A program made the position numbers and the translations under genes. A DNA stretch of 64,000 nucleotides, taken from positions 124,001 to 188,000 of the forward strand of contig NZ_JAMBNY010000001.1 of assembly GCF_023715345.1 (NCBI RefSeq), given 5' to 3'. This stretch comes from Paenibacillus camelliae. Lineage in GTDB: Bacteria > Bacillota > Bacilli > Paenibacillales > Paenibacillaceae. The notes beneath the pieces are model-generated. The model was not told where the DNA came from. It searched no databases and worked only from the letters and a program-made list of their open reading frames with translations. Position 1 is the first letter of the stretch, and each line of letters starts with the position of its first letter. Positions 41,555 to 50,378 of the stretch are shown piece by piece.

Positions 41555-43031
41555 TTTGATTGTACTGCCTTTACTGCTTCCATTATTGAGCGCGATTATA
41601 TTGGTTTTCCTCCGCAAACAAGTTGCTGTCCAACGCTCGATTAGCGGCATAAGTGCACTGCTTAATATTGTTATTGCCGTTATACTCGTTGGCCAGATTC
41701 AAAGCGATGGCATTCAAACGCTGTATATGGGAGGCTGGATCCCTCCATACGGGATTGTATTTGTAGCAGATATGTTTGCTGGCCTGCTCATACTAACAGC
41801 TTCAGTAGTAGGCGCTGCTTGTATATTTTATTCATTTAGTAGTATTGGTGAAGAAAGAGAACGTATGTATTTTTATCCCTTGGTTCAATTTTTGCTTGCT
41901 GGCGTATACGGCTCATTTTTAACTGGAGATTTATTTAATTTATTTGTATGCTTTGAGGTCATGCTCATTTCATCCTATGCGCTAATCGTGCTTGGAGGAA
42001 GCAAGCGTCAGCTGCGCGAGTCAATCAAATATATGCTAGTCAATATTTTATCGTCAGCACTATTCGTAACTGCGGTGGCCTATCTCTATGGTGCTCTCGG
42101 TACGCTAAATATGGCCCATTTGTCGCAGCGAGTAGCTGAGGCGGGGCAAGGGGGCATGCTAAACGTCATTGCGATATTACTGATGATTGTTTTCTCGCTA
42201 AAAGCTGGCCTTTTCTTGTTTTTTTGGCTGCCAGGCTCATATGCCGCTCCGCCCGCTGCGATTCGTGCATTGTTTGCAGCTTTGCTTACAAAGGTTGGTG
42301 TATATGCCCTTGTTCGTACATTCAGCTTAATCTTTTACCATGATCCTGCAGTTACCCATACATGGCTTGGCTGGATGGCGGGCGCTACGATGGTGCTCGG
42401 CAGTATTGGTGCCATAGCCTATCGAAATGTATCGAGTATTCTGAACTATCAGGTTGTCATAGGTATTGGCTTCATTGGCCTTGGCTTAGCCATTGCAACG
42501 CAGGCAGCCTGGGATGGTGTCGTTTTTTATCTCATGCATGATATGCTGGCGAAGGTTCTGCTTTTCATATTAGGCGGCATGCTCATTACTGCAGCTGGAA
42601 CGGAAAAGTTATTAGAGATAAGAGGCTTAATTGATCGTTATCCATTGATCGGCTGGCTGTTTCTAGGGACAACGCTTGCTCTAGTAGGAATTCCACCGTT
42701 AAGTGGTTTTCCTGGAAAGGTGATGCTCATACGCAGCGCATTTCAGGAGCAAGCATTCGTACTAGCCGCGATCGGCTTAATATCTAGCTTTTTCGTACTT
42801 TACTCACTCATTGTTGTGTTTAAGCAAGCATTCTGGGGATCTGAGCTTGATCAAGAACCACGTACTACCGTACCTCCTCGATCCAAATTGTTAAACGGCA
42901 CCATATTAGCGGTATTTGCTCTATTAGTATTTCTAGGTGTTAACGCTGAATGGTTATACGAATTTGTTTCTCATGCTGGTCATGTTATTGCAGAGCCAGA
43001 CTTGTATATTCAAGCCGTAATGAAGGAGTAG
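41547..43031 (+). CDS. mrpD: Mrp antiporter subunit D
   Basis: 494 residues with about 14 membrane helices, NuoM/N-like, holding LFNLFVCFEVMLISSYALIVLGG (conserved Glu), KAGLFLFFWLPGSYAAPPAAIRALFAALLTKVGVYALVR and the HDMLAK segment. It forms one of the ion pathways of the Mrp complex. Ribosome site GAGGGGGAGACG lies within mrpC. Confidence 0.93.
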   Translation: MNNLIVLPLLLPLLSAIILVFLRKQVAVQRSISGISALLNIVIAVILVGQIQSDGIQTLYMGGWIPPYGIVFVADMFAGLLILTASVVGAACIFYSFSSIGEERERMYFYPLVQFLLAGVYGSFLTGDLFNLFVCFEVMLISSYALIVLGGSKRQLRESIKYMLVNILSSALFVTAVAYLYGALGTLNMAHLSQRVAEAGQGGMLNVIAILLMIVFSLKAGLFLFFWLPGSYAAPPAAIRALFAALLTKVGVYALVRTFSLIFYHDPAVTHTWLGWMAGATMVLGSIGAIAYRNVSSILNYQVVIGIGFIGLGLAIATQAAWDGVVFYLMHDMLAKVLLFILGGMLITAAGTEKLLEIRGLIDRYPLIGWLFLGTTLALVGIPPLSGFPGKVMLIRSAFQEQAFVLAAIGLISSFFVLYSLIVVFKQAFWGSELDQEPRTTVPPRSKLLNGTILAVFALLVFLGVNAEWLYEFVSHAGHVIAEPDLYIQAVMKE

Positions 43032-43037
43032 ATAGAG

Positions 43038-43517
43038 ATGGCTATTCAAATATTACTTAACCTTATGTTGACTTTCATCTGGATGTTTTTACAAAACGAC
43101 TGGACACTTGGTGGCTTGACTGTTGGGTATGTGCTTGGCTTGCTAATCGTAGGCGCGTTCCGTCGCTTTTTCTCAAGACCATTTTATATGAGGAAAGTAT
43201 GGGCAATGATTCGCTTGTTCCTGTTATTTAATAAAGAATTATTGCTTTCTAGTTTTACGGTTGCTCGGCAGACAGTCTCACCTAAGCTAAGCTTCCGACC
43301 AGGAATATTTGCATATACAACAGAGCTTGAAACCGATTGGGAGGTTACATTACTTGCTTGCTTAATTAGTCTGACTCCAGGGACGTTGACGTTGGAGGTA
43401 TCTCGGGATAATAGGTATCTTTATATTCATGCGATGGATATCAAAGATGTTGAGGAGCATATTAAACAAATTAGAAATACGTTTGAGACAGCCATTCTGG
43501 AGGTGAGACGTGCATGA
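43038..43517 (+). CDS. mrpE: Mrp antiporter subunit E
   Basis: 159 residues: two to three N-terminal helices and a cytosolic C-terminus with LACLISLTPGTLTLEVSRDNRYLYIHAMD, the MrpE/MnhE signature. It starts 6 bases after mrpD and overlaps mrpF by ATGA. Confidence 0.92.
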   Translation: MAIQILLNLMLTFIWMFLQNDWTLGGLTVGYVLGLLIVGAFRRFFSRPFYMRKVWAMIRLFLLFNKELLLSSFTVARQTVSPKLSFRPGIFAYTTELETDWEVTLLACLISLTPGTLTLEVSRDNRYLYIHAMDIKDVEEHIKQIRNTFETAILEVRRA

Positions 43518-43810
43518 TTGACGGGATGCTGACAACAGCACTTGCACTATTAGCAATTGCTTTGCTTGGTTGTATTTATCGCTTGCTGCGTGGTCCTTCA
43601 TTATCCGATCGGATCGCCTCACTCGATACGTTGGGTATATGTACTCTTGCGTTAATCGCAGTTGTGAGCTTGAAATTTCAAACACAAGCCTATTTTGATG
43701 TCATTCTCGTTCTAGGTATATTAACGTTTATTGGAACAGTAGCGTTAGCGAGATATATCGAAAGAGGCATTGTCCTAGAGAGTGGGGATGAGATGAATGA
43801 TAATCATTGA
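43514..43810 (+). CDS. mrpF: Mrp antiporter subunit F
   Basis: 98 residues with three membrane helices; RLLRGPSLSDRIASLDTLG and FQTQAYFDVILVLGILTFIGTVALARYIERG match MrpF/MnhF. ATGA overlap with mrpE and 14-base overlap with mrpG. Confidence 0.92.
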   Translation: MIDGMLTTALALLAIALLGCIYRLLRGPSLSDRIASLDTLGICTLALIAVVSLKFQTQAYFDVILVLGILTFIGTVALARYIERGIVLESGDEMNDNH

Positions 43811-44153
43811 ATATGCTGTCGTAGGCATCGTTTTATTTGGCGCTATATTTTGCGCTCTAGGTGCTTTCGGGCTTGTTCGTTTGCCAGATGTTTATCTGCG
43901 CTCGCATGCAGCAACGAAGAGTGCGACACTCGGCGTGCTTTGTGTTCTTTTAGGTGTATTCCTATATTTTTGGCTTGTGCTGGATCACATAAGCATCAAG
44001 CTTTTGCTCGGGATTGTATTTGTATTCATTACCTCGCCAGTAGCAGGACATTTGAATGGTCGTGCAGCCTACCGCAGTGGAGTAGCGCTTTGGAGAAACA
44101 GTGTTCGTGATGATCTTCATAAGAAGAAAAGTGAAGCTCCTAGCACTGAATAA
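43797..44153 (+). CDS. mrpG: Mrp antiporter subunit G
   Basis: 118 residues with three helices; FGLVRLPDVYLRSHAATKSATLGVLCVLLG and FVFITSPVAGHLNGRAAYRSGV are diagnostic of MrpG/MnhG. Last recognised antiporter subunit of the operon. Confidence 0.92.
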   Translation: MIIIEYAVVGIVLFGAIFCALGAFGLVRLPDVYLRSHAATKSATLGVLCVLLGVFLYFWLVLDHISIKLLLGIVFVFITSPVAGHLNGRAAYRSGVALWRNSVRDDLHKKKSEAPSTE

Positions 44154-44165
44154 AGGAGAACATTT

Positions 44166-44459
44166 ATGACTAGAGCTATTGCTGTTCAGCCATATATCAT
44201 TATCGAACGTGCCATTACAAACCAAAGGCAACAAATTACAGTCCATCAACATGAGCTGTACTTGTTCGAATCAAAAATTGTTTCACGTCATCGTGAGTAT
44301 TCGCTATATAATGTGTACGACCTGTCTTACAAAATTATTAGTGGTGATGAAGGCTTTTTGTATTTGCACACGAACCAAGGTGTTCATTCCTATATGGTAA
44401 AAACAGATCCGTCGATGTTTATAGAGGAGTTCAAGCTACTGCGTAGCTTGCAATCATAG
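44166..44459 (+). CDS. Small cytosolic protein after mrpG, PH-like fold possible
   Basis: 97 residues without membrane helix: alternating beta strands (QQITVHQHELYLFESKIVSRHREYSLYNVYDLSYKI, GFLYLHTNQGVHSYMV) and a C-terminal helix (MFIEEFKLLRSL), the layout of PH-like domains. It starts 12 bases after mrpG behind AAAGGAG and is closed by the operon terminator, so it belongs to the mrp transcript. Not part of known Mrp complexes; function unknown. Confidence 0.65.
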   Translation: MTRAIAVQPYIIIERAITNQRQQITVHQHELYLFESKIVSRHREYSLYNVYDLSYKIISGDEGFLYLHTNQGVHSYMVKTDPSMFIEEFKLLRSLQS

Positions 44460-44500
44460 AGATTTTTGTTGAGTCTTCTAAATCAGCTATCCTATGTAAA

Positions 44501-44526
44501 AACCGCGCTCTGCGTGGTTTTTTTTA
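44501..44526 (+). terminator. mrp operon terminator
   Basis: AACCGCGC (44501-44508), loop TCT, GCGTGGTT (44512-44519), followed by a long T run. Confidence 0.85.
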
Positions 44527-44576
44527 TCCGTATATCTCGATTATAAACGGCTTCATTTAAAATTTTCAGGAATCAA

Positions 44577-44627
44577 TTGACAGGAGTGGCAGTGAGATGG
44601 TATCCTCTAATCGTAATTATTACGATT
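44577..44627 (+). promoter_or_regulatory. Promoter with Zur box
   Basis: TTGACA (44577-44582) and TATCCT (44601-44606). Immediately after lies the 9-1-9 palindrome AATCGTAAT-T-ATTACGATT (44609-44627), an exact match to the Bacillus Zur consensus core TCGTAAT-N-ATTACGA. Zur with zinc would cover the transcription start and repress the YciC-like gene. Confidence 0.85.
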
Positions 44628-44695
44628 AATTAAAGTGATGATTACAGTTTATTTTTGGTGTAAGCAACTAAAAAAGATATAAGAGGTGTGTACCA

Positions 44696-45916
44696 ATGAA
44701 TATTGATAAAAAGCTGCCTGTAACTGTTCTAAGTGGATATTTGGGAGCAGGGAAAACAACAATTCTTAACCATATTCTGAATAACAGGGAAGGCATGAGA
44801 GTCGCAGTCATTGTAAATGATCTGAGCGAGGTCAATATAGATGCTGATTTGATTCAGGGAGGCGGGGGTCTTTCACGTACCGATGAGAAGCTGGTCGAAA
44901 TGTCGAATGGCTGCATTTGCTGCACGCTTCGTGAAGATTTGCTTCGAGAAGTAGAAAGATTGGCCTTAGAACAGCGCTTTGATTATATTTTGATTGAATC
45001 AACGGGTGTAGGTGAGCCTGTACCTGTTGCCCAAACCTTCTCCTATATCGATGAGGAGCAGGGAATAGATCTGACCAAGTTTTGCAGGCTTGATTGTATG
45101 GTTACCGTTGTGGATGCCTATCGTTTCTGGAGCGATTTTTCCTCCGGCGACACATTGCTTGACCGGAAGCAGGAGGTCGCAGAGGATGATGTCAGGGAAG
45201 TGGTTGATCTACTAATTGATCAGATCGAGTTCTGTGATGTTCTGATACTGAATAAATGCGATCTAGTTGATGAGAAGGAGCTAGATGAGCTAGAAACCGT
45301 TCTTCGAAGCTTGCAGCCGCGTGCCAAATTCATCCGTTCTAATCGTGGGCAGGTAGATCCGGCCGAGATTTTGAATACCGACTTGTTCGATTTTGTAGAA
45401 GCAAGTCAATCAGCAGGCTGGATGCTTGAAATGGCGAAGGATCATCATACTCCCGAGACCGAGGAGTACGGAATCTCCTCTTTCGTTTATGAGCGAACAC
45501 GACCTTTCCATCCGGAACGATTAATGAACTGGATGCGTGAATGGCCGGAAGAGATCGTACGTGCCAAAGGGATTGTATGGCTCGCCACACGCAATGATAT
45601 GGCACAGAGCATTAGCCAGGCTGGACCTTCTATCCAATTCGGACCAGCAGGTAAATGGGCTGCGGCACTACCAGAAGCAGAGCTGAAGGAAGTGCTATTG
45701 GAGGATCCGTCTGTAGCTGAGTCCTGGGATGAACGATATGGCGATAGAGTAAATAAGATAGTGTTTATCGGCCTTGCTCTGGATCGCTTGAAGATCTCTA
45801 AAGAGTTAGATCAATGCCTGTTAACCGATAATGAATTAATCGCGGATTGGGCTAAGTTTCATGACGAGTTTCCTAATTACTCGGATGTACAGATGGAGCA
45901 GCAGCTTGCTAACTAG
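44696..45916 (+). CDS. zagA: COG0523 GTPase, YciC/ZagA-like zinc metallochaperone
   Basis: 406 residues of the G3E P-loop GTPase family: Walker [17 protein letters not shown] near 14, the metal-binding [11 protein letters not shown] (CxCC) near 75, ESTGVGEP and the base-recognition NKCD near 186, then a CobW C-terminal domain ([14 protein letters not shown]). B. subtilis YciC/ZagA is induced by zinc starvation and delivers zinc to folate enzymes such as FolE. The Zur box upstream makes the zinc role likely here. Start ATG 44696 follows AGAGGTG. Monocistronic. Confidence 0.88.
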   Translation: MNIDKKLPVTVLSGYLGAGKTTILNHILNNREGMRVAVIVNDLSEVNIDADLIQGGGGLSRTDEKLVEMSNGCICCTLREDLLREVERLALEQRFDYILIESTGVGEPVPVAQTFSYIDEEQGIDLTKFCRLDCMVTVVDAYRFWSDFSSGDTLLDRKQEVAEDDVREVVDLLIDQIEFCDVLILNKCDLVDEKELDELETVLRSLQPRAKFIRSNRGQVDPAEILNTDLFDFVEASQSAGWMLEMAKDHHTPETEEYGISSFVYERTRPFHPERLMNWMREWPEEIVRAKGIVWLATRNDMAQSISQAGPSIQFGPAGKWAAALPEAELKEVLLEDPSVAESWDERYGDRVNKIVFIGLALDRLKISKELDQCLLTDNELIADWAKFHDEFPNYSDVQMEQQLAN

Positions 45917-45950
45917 CGTGTGATTAGGAAAAGGAGTTAATAGAAGTACA

Positions 45951-45985
45951 GCTAAAAAGTCTTGCACAGCAGGGCTTTTTTTTAT
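45951..45985 (+). terminator. Terminator of the zagA-like gene
   Basis: AAAAAGTCTTGC, loop ACA, GCAGGGCTTTTT (two or three G-U pairs), then more T. Confidence 0.75.
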
Positions 45986-46071
45986 TTCTACAGATCCTTA
46001 TGAATTCCTTATAATTACATTTTATTCTTAAACTATCAAAGAAAGTAATGATGATAATGGAGGTAATTAGA

Positions 46072-46782
46072 ATGTCAGATTACACCTTAGAAGTAAAGGA
46101 TCTAACTAAAAAGTTCAACAGTCAGATTGCTGTAAATAATGTTTCATTAAGTATTCGAAAGAATTCAGTTTATGGATTACTAGGACCAAATGGAGCAGGA
46201 AAATCAACGCTCTTAAAAATGATTACAGGGATGATGAAACCGACCTCAGGATATATCTATATTGAGGATCATCTGTGGACGAGACAAGATTTAAGGAATA
46301 TAGGGGCACTAATAGAGCATCCGACCATCTACCCTAATTTAACTGCAAGGGAAAACCTGAATGTGGCTTGTACGATTTATGGTCTTCCTAAAACAAGGAT
46401 TGAAGAAGTACTTCAAATTATAGGCCTGCAGCATTCGGCCAAGAAGAAAGTAAAGAATTTCTCAATGGGTATGAAGCAGCGCTTAGGACTCGGAATAGCA
46501 ATTATTCATAACCCGAAGCTGCTCATTCTTGATGAGCCTACTAACGGTCTAGACCCAATTGGTATTGAAGAGCTAAGAGCTTTGATTACAGCTCTGCCCT
46601 CTAAAGGCATTACAGTTATTTTATCCAGTCATATTTTATCAGAGGTAGCGCAAGTTGCTGATGAGATCGGTATTATTTCGGATGGAGTGATTGGCTATAG
46701 TGGAAAGGTTGATCCAGATCTTGATCTTGAAAAGCTATTTATGGAAATCGTAGCAAGAAATAGAGGTGTAAACGAATGCTAG
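46072..46782 (+). CDS. Peptide-antibiotic resistance ABC transporter ATPase (LanF/CprA/BcrA type)
   Basis: 236 residues: Walker A GPNGAGKST, signature FSMGMKQRLGLG, Walker B LLILDEPTNGLDP and the H-loop SSHIL. It belongs to the BcrA/LanF group that powers self-protection against lantibiotics and related peptides. ATG 46072 is preceded by GGAGG; the frame opens earlier at 46048. Followed without gap by two permeases and a two-component system, the organisation of lanFEG-RK and clostridial cprABC-RK loci. Confidence 0.85.
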   Translation: MSDYTLEVKDLTKKFNSQIAVNNVSLSIRKNSVYGLLGPNGAGKSTLLKMITGMMKPTSGYIYIEDHLWTRQDLRNIGALIEHPTIYPNLTARENLNVACTIYGLPKTRIEEVLQIIGLQHSAKKKVKNFSMGMKQRLGLGIAIIHNPKLLILDEPTNGLDPIGIEELRALITALPSKGITVILSSHILSEVAQVADEIGIISDGVIGYSGKVDPDLDLEKLFMEIVARNRGVNEC

Positions 46783-47498
46783 AACTAATTAAAGCGGAAT
46801 TTCAAAAGAGCAAACGTACAACTACCAATACATTCGTTGTGATAGCTCCATTATTTACACTATTCATTTGTGCATTATGGAGTGGAGGGCAAGCTGGAGC
46901 TTACAACTGGTGGTATACGATGTTTCTTCCAGGTATGATCTCAATCATTTCTTCGCAAGTCATACTTAGAGAGAAAAGTCTTTCGTATAAAGGCATTCTT
47001 TTATATCCAATCAATAAAGCTGCTGTGTGGTTAGCAAAGATATTGTATGTTAGCCTATTGGTTATCTGTTCGAATGTGATCTTTATGATTGGCATTGAAG
47101 TTGTCGGTATTGCTTTTGGAACGTATATTCCTTTGTCGGCAAATGTATTGGCAATCGTTATATTAATTTGTACCTTAGCATTTACGATCCCGATTTCATT
47201 ATTTTTAACGGTTAAATTTAACATGTTTGTGACGGTACTCTTTAATATTGGTATGTCGATCATTGGAGTAGTAAGCTTTGGTTCGAGTTCATTTTTAAGT
47301 TCCTTACCTTATGCAACACCTTCTGCATTAATGGTACCGATTCTGCGCATTTTGCCAAATGGACTCCCTGTACCTAGTGATAGCGAATTGATTCATAACA
47401 AGGGAATTGCAATGGATTCGATCATAAATTTCATCGTATTTATTATTTTGGCCCTACTTACTACGATTTGGTTTAAGCGGAAAGCGGTGAATCAATAA
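46776..47498 (+). CDS. Lantibiotic-immunity-type ABC permease (LanE/MutE-like)
   Basis: 240 residues, six membrane helices, with short N-terminal IKAEFQKSKRT and the WWYTMFLPGMISIISSQVILREKSL segment common in LanE/MutE permeases. It overlaps the ATPase gene by 7 bases. It would pump peptide antibiotics off the membrane together with the next permease. Confidence 0.8.
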   Translation: MLELIKAEFQKSKRTTTNTFVVIAPLFTLFICALWSGGQAGAYNWWYTMFLPGMISIISSQVILREKSLSYKGILLYPINKAAVWLAKILYVSLLVICSNVIFMIGIEVVGIAFGTYIPLSANVLAIVILICTLAFTIPISLFLTVKFNMFVTVLFNIGMSIIGVVSFGSSSFLSSLPYATPSALMVPILRILPNGLPVPSDSELIHNKGIAMDSIINFIVFIILALLTTIWFKRKAVNQ

Positions 47499-48250
47499 TG
47501 CAACTCATGAGACTATTGAAGGCTGATCTATTGAAATTAAAATTTACCCATATGATATGGATGCACGTATATATCCCACTATTAGGACTATTCATTTTTT
47601 TAAGTTATTTTTCTTATGCTCCCTGGAGCAATTTTGATGAGATCATCGTCTATATGCAGGTATTGTGTATCGTATTTCCTATATTAATTGGTATCATCAC
47701 TTCAATGTTAGCAGATCAGGAATGGTCAGCAGGCGGCTTTCAGATCATGTTATTTCATTCCGATCCAAAGTATTTAACGATGGCGAGTAAATTAATATTA
47801 TCCTTATTACTGGGGATGATCAGTACACTGTTAGCAGTTTTAGGGTTTTATATCGGCTATTCATTTATAGATAATGCTATATTCAGTATTACGGTATATT
47901 TAGCTGTTGCCGGAATAATTATTGGGAGCAATATCTTTCAGTACATTCTGCATTTATTTCTAAGCTTTAGATTTTCGAAAGGGATATCGATTGGCGTAGG
48001 CATAGCAGAAGCACTTGCCGTAGCATTATTTATTACGGGCATGGGGGACGGAAGATGGCCTTTCGTTCCAAGCACATGGAGTATTAGATTCATTGCTGCT
48101 TTACTAACAGATACTGAACATGTAAGTGGACATTTGTTAGATCCCTTTTTACATTTAGGCGTTATAATATCTATTGGTGCTACTGTTTTATCCATCGTGT
48201 TGCTGTTAATATGGTTCACTCGCTGGGAAGGAAAAAAGCTGGAAGAATAG
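47498..48250 (+). CDS. Lantibiotic-immunity-type ABC permease (LanG/MutG-like)
   Basis: 250 residues, six membrane helices; start RLLKADLLKLKFTHMIWMHVYIPLLG and DQEWSAGGFQIMLFHSDPKYL resemble LanG/MutG permeases. The start codon overlaps the preceding stop (TAATG). Stops 9 bases before the response regulator gene. Confidence 0.8.
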   Translation: MQLMRLLKADLLKLKFTHMIWMHVYIPLLGLFIFLSYFSYAPWSNFDEIIVYMQVLCIVFPILIGIITSMLADQEWSAGGFQIMLFHSDPKYLTMASKLILSLLLGMISTLLAVLGFYIGYSFIDNAIFSITVYLAVAGIIIGSNIFQYILHLFLSFRFSKGISIGVGIAEALAVALFITGMGDGRWPFVPSTWSIRFIAALLTDTEHVSGHLLDPFLHLGVIISIGATVLSIVLLLIWFTRWEGKKLEE

Positions 48251-48259
48251 GAGCTTGCA

Positions 48260-48919
48260 ATGGCAAATATTTTAGTCGTGGATGATGATACTACCATTCT
48301 CACTTTAATCGAGAATGTCCTTATGAAAAGTGGGCATTTTGTAAAAAAAATTGATAATCCTGAGCAGGTTATGTTTGAAAATTTACATTACTTCGATCTT
48401 ATTATATTAGATATTATGATGCCTAACGTTAACGGGTTTGAATTATGTTCCCGAATAAGAGCTCAAGTCGATGCTCCTATCCTATTTCTGACTGCGAAAA
48501 CAGAGGAAGCAGATATTATCAAGGGATTAGGTCTAGGAGCGGATGACTACATAAAGAAACCTTTCGGCGTTCATGAGCTGCGTGCAAGAGTAGAGGCTCA
48601 TATTAGAAGGGAACAAAGAGAGAAAATTCATACCGTTCATTTAGGCAATATTAGATTCTTTATGTCTAGTAAAGAGTGCTTTATATTGGAACATAAGCTA
48701 CCACTTACTAAGAGCGAATATGAAATAAGTGAATATCTAGCCCTTCATCACGGACAGGTTTTTTCCAAGGAGCAAATATTTGAATCCGTTTTTGGATTTG
48801 ACAAAGAGAGCAATGTTTCTGTAATCGTTGAGCACATCAAAAACATTAGAGCGAAATTCATAGAGTATAAAGAGGAACCGATAAAAACAGTGTGGGGAAT
48901 AGGATACAAATGGGAATAA
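48260..48919 (+). CDS. OmpR-family response regulator of the peptide-antibiotic operon
   Basis: 219 residues. Receiver domain with phospho-acceptor Asp in IILDIMMPNVNGFE (about residue 53), Thr in FLTAKTEEADIIKGLGLGADDY and Lys in KKPFGVHEL; winged-helix output domain at about 125-219 with VIVEHIKNIRAKF and WGIGYKW. It should control the ABC genes upstream; the kinase is encoded next, overlapping by 10 bases. Confidence 0.9.
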   Translation: MANILVVDDDTTILTLIENVLMKSGHFVKKIDNPEQVMFENLHYFDLIILDIMMPNVNGFELCSRIRAQVDAPILFLTAKTEEADIIKGLGLGADDYIKKPFGVHELRARVEAHIRREQREKIHTVHLGNIRFFMSSKECFILEHKLPLTKSEYEISEYLALHHGQVFSKEQIFESVFGFDKESNVSVIVEHIKNIRAKFIEYKEEPIKTVWGIGYKWE

Positions 48920-50295
48920 GAAAAAGTAAAAAGCTTCGTACCATATTTATTGAATACATCATATCTATTGGGTTTTTGGTTATTCTCTTAATCGTAGCCA
49001 ATTATATTTTATTTACTTCGACGGCTTTAATGTATCCAGCGAATTATACTGAAAAAGCAATACAAAGGAATTATGACGAATTAAAAGAAGCACCTCACGT
49101 AACGATGGACTTATTAACACCGATGAGTAGCTTTGGTGTTTTTTCTCCCGATGGGCAATACTTGTACGGTAATTTTTCAGCTAGGGACATAAAGCTCAAC
49201 TGGGATTACTATCGTAATGGGGATCTATCATCGGGCTTATCAACGTTTATTGTTTGCATTGATAGAGACAGCGAAGTACTAATTATTAGCTATCCATTAA
49301 GTATGCAATTTAAGAATGATGTATTGAGGAACCTTTTACCTCATGCAGAAATGACCGCTGTTATTTTATTTTTGCTGCAGCTTCTTTTCGTTATTGTACT
49401 TTGGTCTAACAGATTTGCTAAACGAATTAATCGTGAATTAACATTTTTACTAGCGACTACAAAGCAAATTCAAGAGCAGAATTTAGATTTTAAAGTCGGC
49501 AATAGCAGAATAGAGGAGATAGACGGGGTCCTTAAAGGGATTGATACGATGAGAGTCGCTTTGAAAATCTCTTTAGAAGAGCAATGGTCATTAGAAAAAC
49601 AAAAGAGGGAGCAGGTGTCCGCTCTAACTCATGATCTCAAAACTCCTCTTACTATCGTTAAAGGCAACGCAGAACTACTTATGGAAACTACGCTGACAGA
49701 AGAACAAAGAAACTACTGCATGGATATAGAAAAGAGCAGCCTCCAAATGGATCATTATATCCATAAGTTATTGACCATCAGTAAAAACGAACTCGATCAT
49801 CAGGCTGCTAGGACGACTATTGAAGTGACAAAGTTTCTACATTCAATAAAAAGGCAAACTGAGGCAATAAGTAAAATAAGAGGAATAGGCGTAGTCTGGC
49901 AAATGAATGTAAAGGAGAATCTAAGGTTAACAGCGGATCAATATGATCTCGAACGTGCAATAATGAATATCATAACAAACGCATTTGACTTTTCTCCAGG
50001 CGGCTCAACGATAACGATTAGTAGTATGGCGAACGATTCCGAGCTTAGCATTCAAGTGATAGATCAGGGCAAAGGTTTTACGAAAAAGGCGTTAAAGCAT
50101 GGTAAAGAGCAACTGTTTATGGAAAATGAAAGTCGAACGATAAACGGGCATCATGGATTAGGTTTATATATCGCTAATACCATCATTACTAATGATAATG
50201 GGGAGCTGATCTTATCAAACGATGTGCATGGCGGCGGATCAGTTACAGCTAAAACTCCAATCTTAGCTGAGAATATGAAATATTTAACAAGATGA
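48910..50295 (+). CDS. Sensor histidine kinase of the peptide-antibiotic operon (LanK/CprK-like)
   Basis: 461 residues. Two membrane helices (about 13-37 and 145-170) flank an extracellular domain of about 105 residues; then a HAMP-like linker, HisKA with SALTHDLKTPLTIVKGNAELL (phosphorylated His about 242), N box IMNIITNAFDFSP and G box HHGLGLYIANTI. The layout is that of lantibiotic-sensing kinases. ATG 48910 is favoured over GTG 48892 by a nearby AGG, but the choice is uncertain. Confidence 0.85.
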   Translation: MGIRKSKKLRTIFIEYIISIGFLVILLIVANYILFTSTALMYPANYTEKAIQRNYDELKEAPHVTMDLLTPMSSFGVFSPDGQYLYGNFSARDIKLNWDYYRNGDLSSGLSTFIVCIDRDSEVLIISYPLSMQFKNDVLRNLLPHAEMTAVILFLLQLLFVIVLWSNRFAKRINRELTFLLATTKQIQEQNLDFKVGNSRIEEIDGVLKGIDTMRVALKISLEEQWSLEKQKREQVSALTHDLKTPLTIVKGNAELLMETTLTEEQRNYCMDIEKSSLQMDHYIHKLLTISKNELDHQAARTTIEVTKFLHSIKRQTEAISKIRGIGVVWQMNVKENLRLTADQYDLERAIMNIITNAFDFSPGGSTITISSMANDSELSIQVIDQGKGFTKKALKHGKEQLFMENESRTINGHHGLGLYIANTIITNDNGELILSNDVHGGGSVTAKTPILAENMKYLTR

Positions 50296-50310
50296 TATAG
50301 TGATGCACAA

Positions 50311-50344
50311 AAGCCCATTCTCTTCAAATTAGAAGTAAATGGGC
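50311..50344. terminator. Possible hairpin terminator between converging units
   Basis: AGCCCATT (50311-50318) pairs with AATGGGCT (50337-50344) with an inner CTTC/GAAG stem. T-rich sequence lies only on the minus-strand side. Confidence 0.45.
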
Positions 50345-50378
50345 TAGAAAATCAAGAAAATGAGATAAAAAATGTGTA

